Positions 50,148 to 58,363 of a DNA stretch of 64,000 nucleotides are shown one piece after another. Every line of letters begins with the position of its first letter. Positions within the stretch are counted from its first letter, which is position 1. Made by a program: the position numbers and the translations under genes. The notes beneath the pieces were generated by a model. The model did not search any database, was not told the origin of the DNA, and was given only the letters and a program-made list of their open reading frames with translations. Origin of the DNA: Rhizobium mongolense subsp. loessense (lineage in GTDB: Bacteria > Pseudomonadota > Alphaproteobacteria > Rhizobiales > Rhizobiaceae); contig NZ_FMTM01000003.1 in assembly GCF_900099775.1 (NCBI RefSeq), forward strand, positions 186,001 through 250,000, given 5' to 3'.

Positions 50148-51655
50148 TGACGGTGCTGCTGAAACCGCAGAAGCTCGTGGACGTGAAGGTGCGCGAGTTC
50201 AGCATGCTGATCGACGGCAAATGGGTGGAGGGCATCGAGGCAGGCACGATTGAGCGCGTGGCACCGAGTCATGGCGTTGCCGTCAGCCGCTACAAGGCAG
50301 CGGCCAAGGATGATGCGGTCAAGGCGATTGCTGCGGCGCGCAAGGCGTTCGACCATGGTCTGTGGCCGCGCATGACAGCCTCCGAGCGCTCCAACATTCT
50401 GCTTAAGGCCGCGGACATGATCGCCGCGCGTACTGATGAACTTGCCTATCTCGATGCGATCGAGGCCGGCAAGCCGATCACGCAGGTCAAGGGTGAGATC
50501 GCCGGTGCTGCCGATATCTGGCGTTATGCGGCAGCACTTGCCCGCGATCTGCATGGCGAAAGCTACAATACGCTGAGCGAGGGAACGCTCGGCGTCGTGC
50601 TGCGGGAGGCCGTCGGCGTCGTCTCGATCATCACGCCTTGGAATTTCCCGTTCCTGATCGTCAGCCAGAAGCTGCCTTTCGCGCTTGCGGCGGGCTGCAC
50701 GGCGGTCGTCAAGCCATCTGAACTCACCTCCGGCTCGACGCTCGTGCTCGGCGAAATCCTGATGGAGGCGGGCGTTCCGGCGGGCGTCGTCAACATTCTC
50801 GTCGGCACGGGTGCAGCCGTCGGCGCGACGATGACCGGGCATCCGGATGTCGACATGGTCTCCTTCACCGGCTCGACCGGCGTTGGCCGGCTGACGATGG
50901 AAAACGCCTCGAAGACACTCAAAAAAGTGTCGCTGGAGCTTGGCGGCAAAAATCCGCAGATCGTGTTTCCGGACGCCGATCTCGACGCTTTCGTCGATGC
51001 CGCCGTCTTCGGCGCCTATTTCAACGCAGGTGAATGCTGCAATGCCGGATCGCGCCTGATCCTGCATCGCGACATCGCCGACGACGTGACGTCGCGGGTG
51101 GCGGCGCTGTCGCAGAAAGTCAAGGTCGGCGATCCGCTGGATCCATCGACGCAGGTGGGCGCGATCATCACGCCGCAGCATCTGGAGAAGGTTCAGAGTT
51201 ATGTTTCCGCCGCCGCGGACAGTGGTGCGAATATCGCACTTGGCGGCAGCCATATCGATTTTGGTTTTGGCCAGTACATGGCACCGACGATCCTTTCCGG
51301 CGTCAAACCAGAGATGGCGGTGGCGCGCGAGGAGGTGTTCGGACCGGTGCTTTCGGTGCTGACATTCGAAACTGCGGAGGATGCCGTCCGCATCGCGAAC
51401 TCCGTCGACTACGGCCTTTCGGCCAGCGTCTGGAGCCGCGACATCGACACCTGCCTGACGATCGGACGAAAAGTCAGGGCTGGCACGATCTGGATGAACA
51501 CCTTCATGGATGGTGCAGCAGAACTGCCCTTCGGCGGTTATCGTCAATCGGGCCTCGGTCGCGAACTCGGGCGACATGCGGTGGAGGACTATACAGAGAC
51601 CAAGACGCTCAACATGCACATTGGCGCCCGGACGGGCTGGTGGATGCCGCGCTGA
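50147..51655 (+). CDS. Aldehyde dehydrogenase
   Basis: This 502-residue NAD(P)-dependent enzyme shows TPWNFPFLIVSQKLPFALAA, the glutamate motif VSLELGGKNPQIVF and the catalytic cysteine region NAGECCNAGSRLILH (about residue 297). The FTGSTGVGRL loop binds cofactor. It would oxidise the aldehyde formed by the GMC enzymes to an acid. ATG 50147 has ggggagag upstream. No specific substrate can be read from the sequence. Confidence 0.92.
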   Translation: MTVLLKPQKLVDVKVREFSMLIDGKWVEGIEAGTIERVAPSHGVAVSRYKAAAKDDAVKAIAAARKAFDHGLWPRMTASERSNILLKAADMIAARTDELAYLDAIEAGKPITQVKGEIAGAADIWRYAAALARDLHGESYNTLSEGTLGVVLREAVGVVSIITPWNFPFLIVSQKLPFALAAGCTAVVKPSELTSGSTLVLGEILMEAGVPAGVVNILVGTGAAVGATMTGHPDVDMVSFTGSTGVGRLTMENASKTLKKVSLELGGKNPQIVFPDADLDAFVDAAVFGAYFNAGECCNAGSRLILHRDIADDVTSRVAALSQKVKVGDPLDPSTQVGAIITPQHLEKVQSYVSAAADSGANIALGGSHIDFGFGQYMAPTILSGVKPEMAVAREEVFGPVLSVLTFETAEDAVRIANSVDYGLSASVWSRDIDTCLTIGRKVRAGTIWMNTFMDGAAELPFGGYRQSGLGRELGRHAVEDYTETKTLNMHIGARTGWWMPR

Positions 51656-51687
51656 GGTAGGGGCTTGCGTTCTGGGAGGATCGCTTG

Positions 51688-53190
51688 GTGAAGCAGCCGG
51701 ACATCGTCATCATCGGCTCGGGGATCGGCGGGGCGACCATCGCTGCGGCGCTTGCGCCCTCCGGGGCCGATATCCTTCTCCTTGAGGCGGGCGGACATAT
51801 CGAGGACCGGCCGGAGAACCGCGACCAGCGCGCGATCTTCCAGCGCGGCCACTTCCGGCCAAAGGAATTCTGGTATGAGATGAACGGCAAGCCGTTCAAT
51901 CCGGGCAATTACTACAATGTCGGCGGCAATTCGAAGTTCTTCGGAGCGGTCATGGTGCGCTACCGGCGCGAGGATTTTTATGAGATGCAGCATCTGGAAG
52001 GCATCTCGCCCGCATGGCCGTTTGCCTACGAAGAGCTGGAGCCATGGTATAGCCGCGCGGAGCAGCTTTATCAGGTGCGCGGACAGATTGGCGAAGACCC
52101 TACCGAGCCTGTGCATTCGCAGAACTACGCCTTTCCGCCCGTGCCCGACGAGCCGTCGATTGCGCTTGTGCGCGAGCGGATGAAGCAGAACGGCCTGCAT
52201 CCCTATTCGCTGCCGCTCGGCATCGATATCGAGCGCTGGCTTGCCAAGGCGAAGACGCCCTGGGACGCGCATCCGAACAGTTTCGACGGCAAGATGGATG
52301 CCGAGACGATCGGTCTTGCGCTGGCGCTGCAGCATCCGAACGTTCGCCTGCAGACCCGATCGCGGGTGACACGGCTTCAAGCCGGGGCTGACGGCAAGCG
52401 CATCGAGACGGTTCAGTACCGGAAGGATGGCGCCGACGAGGTGGTCTCTCCGAAGCTCGTGATCCTTGCGGCAGGCGCGGTGCAATCCGCCGTCTTGCTG
52501 CTGCGCTCCGCGGACGGGAAGAATCCAAAAGGGCTCGCCAACAGCTCGGATCAGGTCGGCCGCAATTTCATGAACCACAATTCGAGCGCCGTGATCGCGG
52601 TCTCGCCGACCTATCGAAACGACGCGATCTATCAGAAGACCTTCGGCTTCAACGACTATTACCTCACGGACGGCGAGGGCGGGCCGCCGCTCGGCAATGT
52701 TCAGCTGCTCGGCCGCGTTTCCGGCGCCATCCTCAAGGCCAATATGCCCTCGGTGCCGGAATGGATGCTGAATCAACTCTCGGCGCATGCGATCGATTTC
52801 TACGCGATGAGCGAGGATATTCCGCATGCCGAAAGCCGCATCATGGTCGATGGCGAGCGCATTCTGTTGCAGTGGGTGCGGACGAACTGGCCGGCGCATC
52901 TGATGCTGGTGAAGAAGCTGAAGCAGGCTCTGAGGGCGGCGGGCTTTCCTCTGGTGCTCTCGCGGCCATTCGACAAGCGCACGCCGTCGCATCAGTGCGG
53001 CACGGTCAGAATCGGCAACGATTCGGCGCAGGCGCCGCTCGACATCTGGTGCCGCGCCTACGACCATCCGAACCTCTTCGTCGTCGATGCGAGCTATCTG
53101 CCGACGTCTGCCGCGGTCAATCCGGCGCTGACGGTGGCAGCGCAGGCGCTGCGCGTCGGGGATCATATCCTGCAGAAGGAACTCGCGTGA
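51688..53190 (+). CDS. GMC-family FAD-dependent oxidoreductase, first copy
   Basis: This 500-residue flavoenzyme has the FAD-binding DIVIIGSGIGGATIAAALAP and LLEAGGHIEDRPEN near the N-terminus, and a C-terminal VVDASYLPTSAAVNPALTVA segment with the usual Asn of the active site. It oxidises an alcohol, probably passing electrons to a quinone. GTG 51688 is the likely start, seven bases after gggagga. It belongs to a different GMC branch from the second copy at 53981. Confidence 0.88.
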   Translation: MKQPDIVIIGSGIGGATIAAALAPSGADILLLEAGGHIEDRPENRDQRAIFQRGHFRPKEFWYEMNGKPFNPGNYYNVGGNSKFFGAVMVRYRREDFYEMQHLEGISPAWPFAYEELEPWYSRAEQLYQVRGQIGEDPTEPVHSQNYAFPPVPDEPSIALVRERMKQNGLHPYSLPLGIDIERWLAKAKTPWDAHPNSFDGKMDAETIGLALALQHPNVRLQTRSRVTRLQAGADGKRIETVQYRKDGADEVVSPKLVILAAGAVQSAVLLLRSADGKNPKGLANSSDQVGRNFMNHNSSAVIAVSPTYRNDAIYQKTFGFNDYYLTDGEGGPPLGNVQLLGRVSGAILKANMPSVPEWMLNQLSAHAIDFYAMSEDIPHAESRIMVDGERILLQWVRTNWPAHLMLVKKLKQALRAAGFPLVLSRPFDKRTPSHQCGTVRIGNDSAQAPLDIWCRAYDHPNLFVVDASYLPTSAAVNPALTVAAQALRVGDHILQKELA

Positions 53191-53966
53191 TGGCACAGGG
53201 AAGGCGGCCGGTCGCGCTTGTCACCGGAGGAAGACAAGGTATCGGACTGGCTATCGCCGAGGCGTTGGCGAAGGCGGGGTATGACGTCGCCATCACCGGA
53301 ATAGAGGAGGGCGGGCCGAACGATCCGGTGGTCGAGGCATTGCGTTCGCTCGGGGCCAACGCCTCTTACCGGAAGGCCGACCTGGCGGACGTTGACGGGC
53401 ATGCCACAACCATCGAGGACGTCCTGCAGACATTCGGGGCGATCGACTGCCTGGTGAACAATGCCGGCATCGGTTCGATTGTCCGCGGCGACTTCATCGA
53501 GCTGAAGCCGGAGAATTTCGACGCGGTGCTCGACACCAACCTGCGGGGAACGGTGTTCTTCACGCAGGCGGTCGTCAAGGCGATGCTGGTAAGTGGCGCC
53601 GGGCAGGCAACTCGTTCGATCGTCAACATCACCTCCGTTTCCTCCGAGCTGACGTCGCCGGAGCGGTTGGACTACTGCATCAGCAAAGCCGGGCTTTCAG
53701 CCTTCACCAAGGGATTGGCGGTGCGGCTTGCCGAGAGCGGGATTGGCGTCTTCGAAGTGCGGCCAGGCATCATCCGCACGGCGATGACGGCGACGGTAGC
53801 CGAAAAATACGATGCGTTGATTTCGGGCGGGCTCGTGCCGATGAAGCGTTGGGGGGAGGCTAAGGACATCGGCGCGATCGTCGCAGCCCTAGCGTCGGGG
53901 ACCTTCGGCTTTGCCACGGGCTCGGTGATCGATGCTGGTGGCGGGCTTTCGATCGGCCGCCTTTGA
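53190..53966 (+). CDS. Short-chain dehydrogenase/reductase
   Basis: This 258-residue NAD(P)-dependent enzyme has the cofactor motif ALVTGGRQGIGLAIAEALAK, NNAG in DCLVNNAGIGS and the catalytic Tyr-x3-Lys in RLDYCISKAGLSAF (about residues 157-161). Ser of the triad is in NITSVSSELTSP. It begins one base inside the preceding stop codon, so translation is coupled. It could oxidise a secondary hydroxyl of the pathway intermediate. Confidence 0.9.
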   Translation: MAQGRRPVALVTGGRQGIGLAIAEALAKAGYDVAITGIEEGGPNDPVVEALRSLGANASYRKADLADVDGHATTIEDVLQTFGAIDCLVNNAGIGSIVRGDFIELKPENFDAVLDTNLRGTVFFTQAVVKAMLVSGAGQATRSIVNITSVSSELTSPERLDYCISKAGLSAFTKGLAVRLAESGIGVFEVRPGIIRTAMTATVAEKYDALISGGLVPMKRWGEAKDIGAIVAALASGTFGFATGSVIDAGGGLSIGRL

Positions 53967-53980
53967 GCGGGGGACTTGGG

Positions 53981-55636
53981 ATGGCATACGACTACATCAT
54001 CACCGGCGGCGGCCCGGCGGGCTGCGTGCTCGCCAACCGGCTGAGCGAGGATCCGAATGTCAAAGTGCTGCTTTTGGAAGCAGGTGGCAGCGACTGGAAC
54101 CCTCTGTTCCACATGCCGGCAGGCTTTGTCAAGATGACGAAGGGCGTCGCGAGCTGGGGCTGGGAGACCGTGCCCCAGAAGCACATGAAGGGCAGGGTGC
54201 TGCGCTATACCCAGGCCAAGGTCATCGGCGGCGGCTCGTCGATCAATGCGCAGCTCTATACGCGGGGCAATGCCGCCGACTACGATCTCTGGGCCAGCGA
54301 GGAGGGCTGCGATGGCTGGGACTATCGCTCCGTTCTGCCCTACTTCAAACGCGCCGAAGACAACCAGCGTTTTGCCGACGACTACCATTCCTATGGCGGA
54401 CCGCTCGGCGTTTCGATGCCGGTTTCCGCGCTGCCGATTTGCGACGCCTATATCCGGGCGGGGCAAGAGCTTGGCATTCCTTATAACCACGATTTCAACG
54501 GCCGGCAGCAGGCGGGCGTCGGCTTCTATCAGCTCACGCAGCGCAACCGCCGCCGCTCCTCGGCCTCACTGGGCTATTTGTCACCGGTCAGAGATAGGAG
54601 AAACCTGATCATCCGGATGAATGCCCGTGTTGTGAGGATCGTGATTGAGGGTAGAAAAGCGATCGGCGTCGAGGTTGCCGGACGCAACGGCGTCGAGCTC
54701 ATCCGCGCCGAGCGGGAGGTACTCGTTTCTTCCGGTGCGATCGGGTCGCCGAAGCTGCTGCTGCAATCCGGAATCGGGCCTGCGGACCATCTGAAAGCTG
54801 TTGGGGTGGATGTGAAGCATGATCTGCCCGGCGTCGGCGGCAATCTCCAGGATCATCTCGACCTCTTCGTCATTTCAGAATGCACCGGCGAGCACACATA
54901 TGACGGGGTCGCCAAGCTGCACCGCACGCTTTGGGCGGGCTTGCAATATGTCCTCTTCCGTTCAGGCCCCGTGGCCTCCTCGCTCTTCGAGACCGGCGGC
55001 TTTTGGTATGCGGATCCAAACGCGCGCTCCCCCGATATCCAGTTCCATCTCGGCCTCGGCTCCGGGATCGAGGCGGGCGTCGCCAGGCTGAAGAACGCCG
55101 GGGTGACGTTGAATTCCGCTTATCTGCATCCGCGCTCGCGCGGCACCGTGCGTCTCGCATCTGCCGATCCGGCGGCTGCGCCGCTGATCGACCCGAATTA
55201 CTGGAGCGATCCGCATGACCGGAAGATGTCGATCGAGGGGTTGAAGATCGCCCGCGAGATCATGCAGCAGGCGGCGTTGAAGCCCTATGTGCTCGAAGAG
55301 AAGCTGCCGGGAAGCGGCGTCGTCACCGACGAGCAGCTTTTCGACTACGGCTGCGCCAATGCCAAGACGGACCACCATCCGGTCGGCACGTGCAAGATGG
55401 GCGCGGATGCCATGGCCGTCGTCGGTCTCGATCTGAAGGTGAGGGGGCTGCAGGGACTGCGCGTGTGCGACAGCTCCGTCATGCCGCGTGTTCCTTCGTG
55501 CAATACCAACGGTCCGACAATCATGGTCGGCGAGAAGGGAGCGGACATCATCCGCGGGCGCGAACCCTTGCCACGCACCATATTCTCCTGGGAACGCAAC
55601 GACACGCGGCCGAGAGCAAGGTCAGATGTTCGCTAG
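53981..55636 (+). CDS. GMC-family FAD-dependent alcohol dehydrogenase, second copy
   Basis: This 551-residue enzyme is of the choline-dehydrogenase/alkanol-dehydrogenase type. N-terminal YDYIITGGGPAGCVLANRLS binds FAD, VIGGGSSINAQLYTRGNAAD is GMC signature 1, SSGAIGSPKLLLQSGIGPAD is signature 2, and the active-site His is in DHHPVGTCKMG with Asn in PRVPSCNTNGPTIM. ATG 53981 gives the family N-terminus. It is the last gene of the operon; no terminator is obvious before the antisense microprotein at 55642. Confidence 0.9.
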   Translation: MAYDYIITGGGPAGCVLANRLSEDPNVKVLLLEAGGSDWNPLFHMPAGFVKMTKGVASWGWETVPQKHMKGRVLRYTQAKVIGGGSSINAQLYTRGNAADYDLWASEEGCDGWDYRSVLPYFKRAEDNQRFADDYHSYGGPLGVSMPVSALPICDAYIRAGQELGIPYNHDFNGRQQAGVGFYQLTQRNRRRSSASLGYLSPVRDRRNLIIRMNARVVRIVIEGRKAIGVEVAGRNGVELIRAEREVLVSSGAIGSPKLLLQSGIGPADHLKAVGVDVKHDLPGVGGNLQDHLDLFVISECTGEHTYDGVAKLHRTLWAGLQYVLFRSGPVASSLFETGGFWYADPNARSPDIQFHLGLGSGIEAGVARLKNAGVTLNSAYLHPRSRGTVRLASADPAAAPLIDPNYWSDPHDRKMSIEGLKIAREIMQQAALKPYVLEEKLPGSGVVTDEQLFDYGCANAKTDHHPVGTCKMGADAMAVVGLDLKVRGLQGLRVCDSSVMPRVPSCNTNGPTIMVGEKGADIIRGREPLPRTIFSWERNDTRPRARSDVR

Positions 55637-55641
55637 ACAGG

Positions 55642-55722
55642 TCAGGCGCGAATGAAGAGCACGCCGACGAGGCCGAAGATTACGATCGATTGCAGGATGA
55701 ACATCGGCAGTTGATCGGACAT
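55642..55722 (-). CDS. 26-residue membrane microprotein
   Basis: On the minus strand gggaggg is followed four bases later by ATG 55722 and a 26-codon frame: MSDQLPMFILQSIVIFGLVG then VLFIRA, ending at TGA 55642-55644. It would form one transmembrane helix with a positive C-terminal end. No homologue is recognised. It lies tail-to-tail with the GMC gene. Confidence 0.55.
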   Translation of the reverse strand: MSDQLPMFILQSIVIFGLVGVLFIRA

Positions 55723-56052
55723 GTTTCCCTCCCATGGGCACGATTTTCATGCTTGTTCGGTGACAGTCATTCTGCCGGCCAAAGCCGGAATGCTGGAGGC
55801 GAATGCTGCCACGGCGTCACTACGAGCGCAAATCACCTTTCGAATATCGAATTCCTCCTTTTTTGCGATCGGAAGAGCAAAAGATGGTATAATCTCTCTC
55901 GATGCGATGTGCTGCAGACACCGCTTTGCGAATGCCTGAAGAGGAATAGCATTCGAAACTTAGGCGGTTTTGCAATATTTCAGCATCGCATCATAACACA
56001 GCATGGAACCTTTTATGCACTTAGTAGTTTTAGAGTGTACAGGAGGACTACT
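55723..56052. other. Gene-free region between the microprotein and the proline-rich protein
   Basis: These 330 bases have no credible coding frame. They contain the microprotein's ribosome site at one end and an EcfG-like promoter at the other (56005-56029). Nothing else was recognised. Confidence 0.45.
56005..56029 (+). promoter_or_regulatory. EcfG-like general stress promoter of the proline-rich protein gene
   Basis: GGAAC (56005-56009), 17 bases, then GTTT (from 56027) match the -35/-10 pattern of the alphaproteobacterial general-stress sigma factor EcfG/RpoE2. The spacing places the transcript start about 15 bases before the aggagg ribosome site. Confidence 0.5.
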
Positions 56053-56391
56053 ATGACCAATGATTTTAATAGACCTGGCCCGGATGTTCGTTCGACACCG
56101 GGCAGCGACCGCCGGTCACCATGGGCAATGTGGATCGGTATCGCGGCTGTTGTTGTAATCATAGCCCTTGCAGCGATTTACTGGCCGCGCACGAGTGCAC
56201 CGCCAGCCACACCGCCCGCCGGCGAGACAACAACGACCCAGCCGCCAGCCACAACGCCACCGGCAACGTCGACCGCACCGGCAACGCCACCGGCAACCGA
56301 GCCGGCCCCGGCAACTCCGGCACCGGCAACGCCGCCGGCTACGGAACCGGCACCTACAACTCCGCCGGCAACACCTCCGGCGCAGCAGTAG
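56053..56391 (+). CDS. Membrane-anchored Ala/Pro/Thr-rich protein
   Basis: This 112-residue protein has a short polar cytosolic N-terminus (MTNDFNRPGPDVRSTPGSDR), one transmembrane helix (WAMWIGIAAVVVIIALAAIY, about residues 24-43) and a periplasmic tail made almost only of Pro, Ala, Thr and Glu in degenerate PATPPATEPA-like repeats. No globular domain is present. The start follows aggagg. Similar stress-inducible proteins occur in Rhizobium; function unknown. Confidence 0.72.
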   Translation: MTNDFNRPGPDVRSTPGSDRRSPWAMWIGIAAVVVIIALAAIYWPRTSAPPATPPAGETTTTQPPATTPPATSTAPATPPATEPAPATPAPATPPATEPAPTTPPATPPAQQ

Positions 56392-56413
56392 CGTAATAAC
56401 AAGACCGCCAACA

Positions 56414-56521
56414 TGAACTGACCCCCGGAAGTTGGACATCGACCTTCGGGGGTTTTGCATGTCCAAACACAGCGAAGCTTTTAAGGTCCTGATCATCGCG
56501 TCGATCTTGCGAAGCAAATGA
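56414..56521 (+). mobile_element. IS3-family end fragment
   Basis: The sequence tgaactgacccccggaag, a hairpin and ttttgc, then an ATG at 56459 opening MSKHSEAFKV resemble the left end and OrfA start of IS3-family elements. The frame stops after 20 codons and no transposase body follows, so only the end survives. The hairpin (56422-56456) may also terminate the proline-rich gene. Confidence 0.5.
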
Positions 56522-56600
56522 TCCTTCGGCACTAAGGTTATCGAGCGCCACCATTTCACGATCCGTCTGTTCGGGAGCTCGCGATTTGTGAACAGCCCGC
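56480..56600 (-). mobile_element. IS1182-like transposase N-terminal remnant
   Basis: On the minus strand TDREMVALDNL, then in another frame LVPKDHLLRKIDAMI, match the start of IS1182/IS5-type transposases (typical xMVxLxxLVPxDHLLRKID). A frameshift separates the pieces and the rest is missing, cut off by the IS3-like end fragment. Confidence 0.55.
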
Positions 56601-56660
56601 TCCGCAGAGTTAGGATGGATGCCGTGTCTGGCTCGTCCCCCTGGGTGTGTTACAAAAATC

Positions 56661-56942
56661 ACCGAAAAATCAAAGTTAAACTCTTAAAATAGCTTCTGGC
56701 TGGATGAAACTCGATTGCGTCCAGTTCTGCGCGTATTAATTGCATGAATTACTTAAATAAGATGGATTGATTGCATTCGTGGTGATACTTATCGTGCCGA
56801 TACTGAATCTAAACATCGACGTCATAGAAAAAATTTCGTTTGCATACTCGAATTTCATCGATATAAAATACAAATAATAAAAAATATACATGGAAACGCC
56901 CTTCTATTCGGCCTGCGGTGTAAGAAGTCAGGATTGGCGAAA
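56661..56942 (+). other. AT-rich upstream region of the exopolysaccharide operon
   Basis: These 282 bases are clearly richer in A and T than the surrounding coding DNA and have no gene. They probably hold the operon promoter; no consensus was clear enough to place. The composition and the adjoining IS debris suggest a former integration boundary. Confidence 0.45.
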
Positions 56943-58328
56943 ATGAAGGACGAAACTCTATTACTAGATCCGCGTGATCATAAGATACTTTCAGTATCAA
57001 GGGCGTTTGGTTATGTGTTCGCCTTTATGCTGATTTTCACGATCGCCATGGCGATGATCCCCAATCAGTTTTTCATTGTTTCCACGCGCGCAGTCATCAA
57101 TGCGCCGGTGCAAATGATCGCCTCGCCGATTTACGGCAGGGTGGACAGGATTTCGCTGCAGGTCGGGCAGGTCGTCAAGCTCGGCGATGTCATGGCGACG
57201 GTCTCCAATCCCAACCAGGACCAGACGTCGCTGACCGGCTTGCGGCTCGAGAAGCTCGATCTCACCGAAAAGCTGAACAATACGAGAAGCGTCGTTCAGG
57301 AACGCACCGACCAACTCCAGAAGGTCAAAAGCCAGATTGCGGACGTCAAGAACGGCGTGATCAGCGAGCTTTCGGCGGTCATCGAGAATGCCCGTTACAA
57401 CGTGCAGACCTACGAGGCGCGGCTCAATGAACAGAACGCCCTGCTGCAGAGGCAGCTCGTGCTCCTAAAGAAGAAGCTGATCTCCGAGGCCAGCATCGAA
57501 CCGCAGCGCCAGAAGCGTAATGCCGCGCAGTACGAACTCGACTCCGCGCGCGGCGAACTACGCCGCAACGAGATTGTCCTGTCGCTCGTCGAACGCGACA
57601 TCTACACCGGCGGTACCGTCGCCGCCAATCTGCTGACGCTTGAAATGCAGCGCACCAAGCTTGCCGGCGAGATCGCCGAAGACAACATCGAGATCAACCA
57701 GATGACGGAGCGCAAGCAGCAGGTCGAAAACCTGATTGCGCGGGAGGAGGGGCGGCTTGGCAAGACCGGGGCGGCCGAGGTCGTGGCCGAGCGCCACGGC
57801 CAGATCGTCAGCGTCGACGCATCCTTCGGCGATTTCGTGATGCAGGGCCAGCCGGTGGCAAAATCGCTGGATTGCAACGAGGCCTTTGCTGCCGCCGTCT
57901 ATCGCAGCCGCGATGTGACGTCGCTCGAGATCGGCATGCCGGCGATGGTCAATTTCCGCAGCCTCGGCGTCAAGCGCGACGCCCATATCTACAAGATCGT
58001 GCGCTACTTCAACTCAGGCCCGGAAAATCGCTATTACGCGAAGTTTCCCGAAGCCGAAGGCCACGAGGTCTATGTGCTCGTCAAGATCGACGAACCGGCC
58101 GGCGAGGGCGGCGCTTCGGCGCATCAGAACAACGACAAATTCTTTGGATGCCATGTCGGCGAGGATGTGATCGTCTCATTGGGCGAGACGATCGTCTCGC
58201 GGATCGCCCGCTATTCGAAGCTGGCGATTGCCAGGCTGGCCTCGCAAAGCGCCATGCTTTCGGCGTCCGCGCTTTTCGACAAGGCGACGGCGCCGCGTTC
58301 AGCCGCTGCCGAACCCGTCAAGCCCTAA
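56943..58328 (+). CDS. HlyD-like membrane-fusion protein of a polysaccharide operon (BgsB-like)
   Basis: This 461-residue inner-membrane protein has an N-terminal membrane helix (GYVFAFMLIFTIAMAMIP, about residues 23-40), a lipoyl/barrel strand set (APVQMIASPIYGRVDRISLQ, VGQVVKLGDVMATVSNP), a long coiled coil (about residues 100-260) and a second barrel half (VVAERHGQIVSVDASFGDFV). This is the periplasmic adaptor layout. The last 60 residues look hydrophilic with no second membrane helix. It heads a three-gene operon with a glycosidase-like protein and a GT2 synthase and could form the export channel across the periplasm, as suggested for BgsB in S. meliloti. Confidence 0.8.
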   Translation: MKDETLLLDPRDHKILSVSRAFGYVFAFMLIFTIAMAMIPNQFFIVSTRAVINAPVQMIASPIYGRVDRISLQVGQVVKLGDVMATVSNPNQDQTSLTGLRLEKLDLTEKLNNTRSVVQERTDQLQKVKSQIADVKNGVISELSAVIENARYNVQTYEARLNEQNALLQRQLVLLKKKLISEASIEPQRQKRNAAQYELDSARGELRRNEIVLSLVERDIYTGGTVAANLLTLEMQRTKLAGEIAEDNIEINQMTERKQQVENLIAREEGRLGKTGAAEVVAERHGQIVSVDASFGDFVMQGQPVAKSLDCNEAFAAAVYRSRDVTSLEIGMPAMVNFRSLGVKRDAHIYKIVRYFNSGPENRYYAKFPEAEGHEVYVLVKIDEPAGEGGASAHQNNDKFFGCHVGEDVIVSLGETIVSRIARYSKLAIARLASQSAMLSASALFDKATAPRSAAAEPVKP

Positions 58329-58363
58329 CGCCGGTATCGCCGCTGCATTGATGAGGATCAGCA

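Noticed and set aside
56185..56390. Short repeats in the Ala/Pro/Thr coding tail as a possible CRISPR or minisatellite
   Set aside because: They are degenerate codon-level repeats within an open frame, with no constant repeat-spacer structure.
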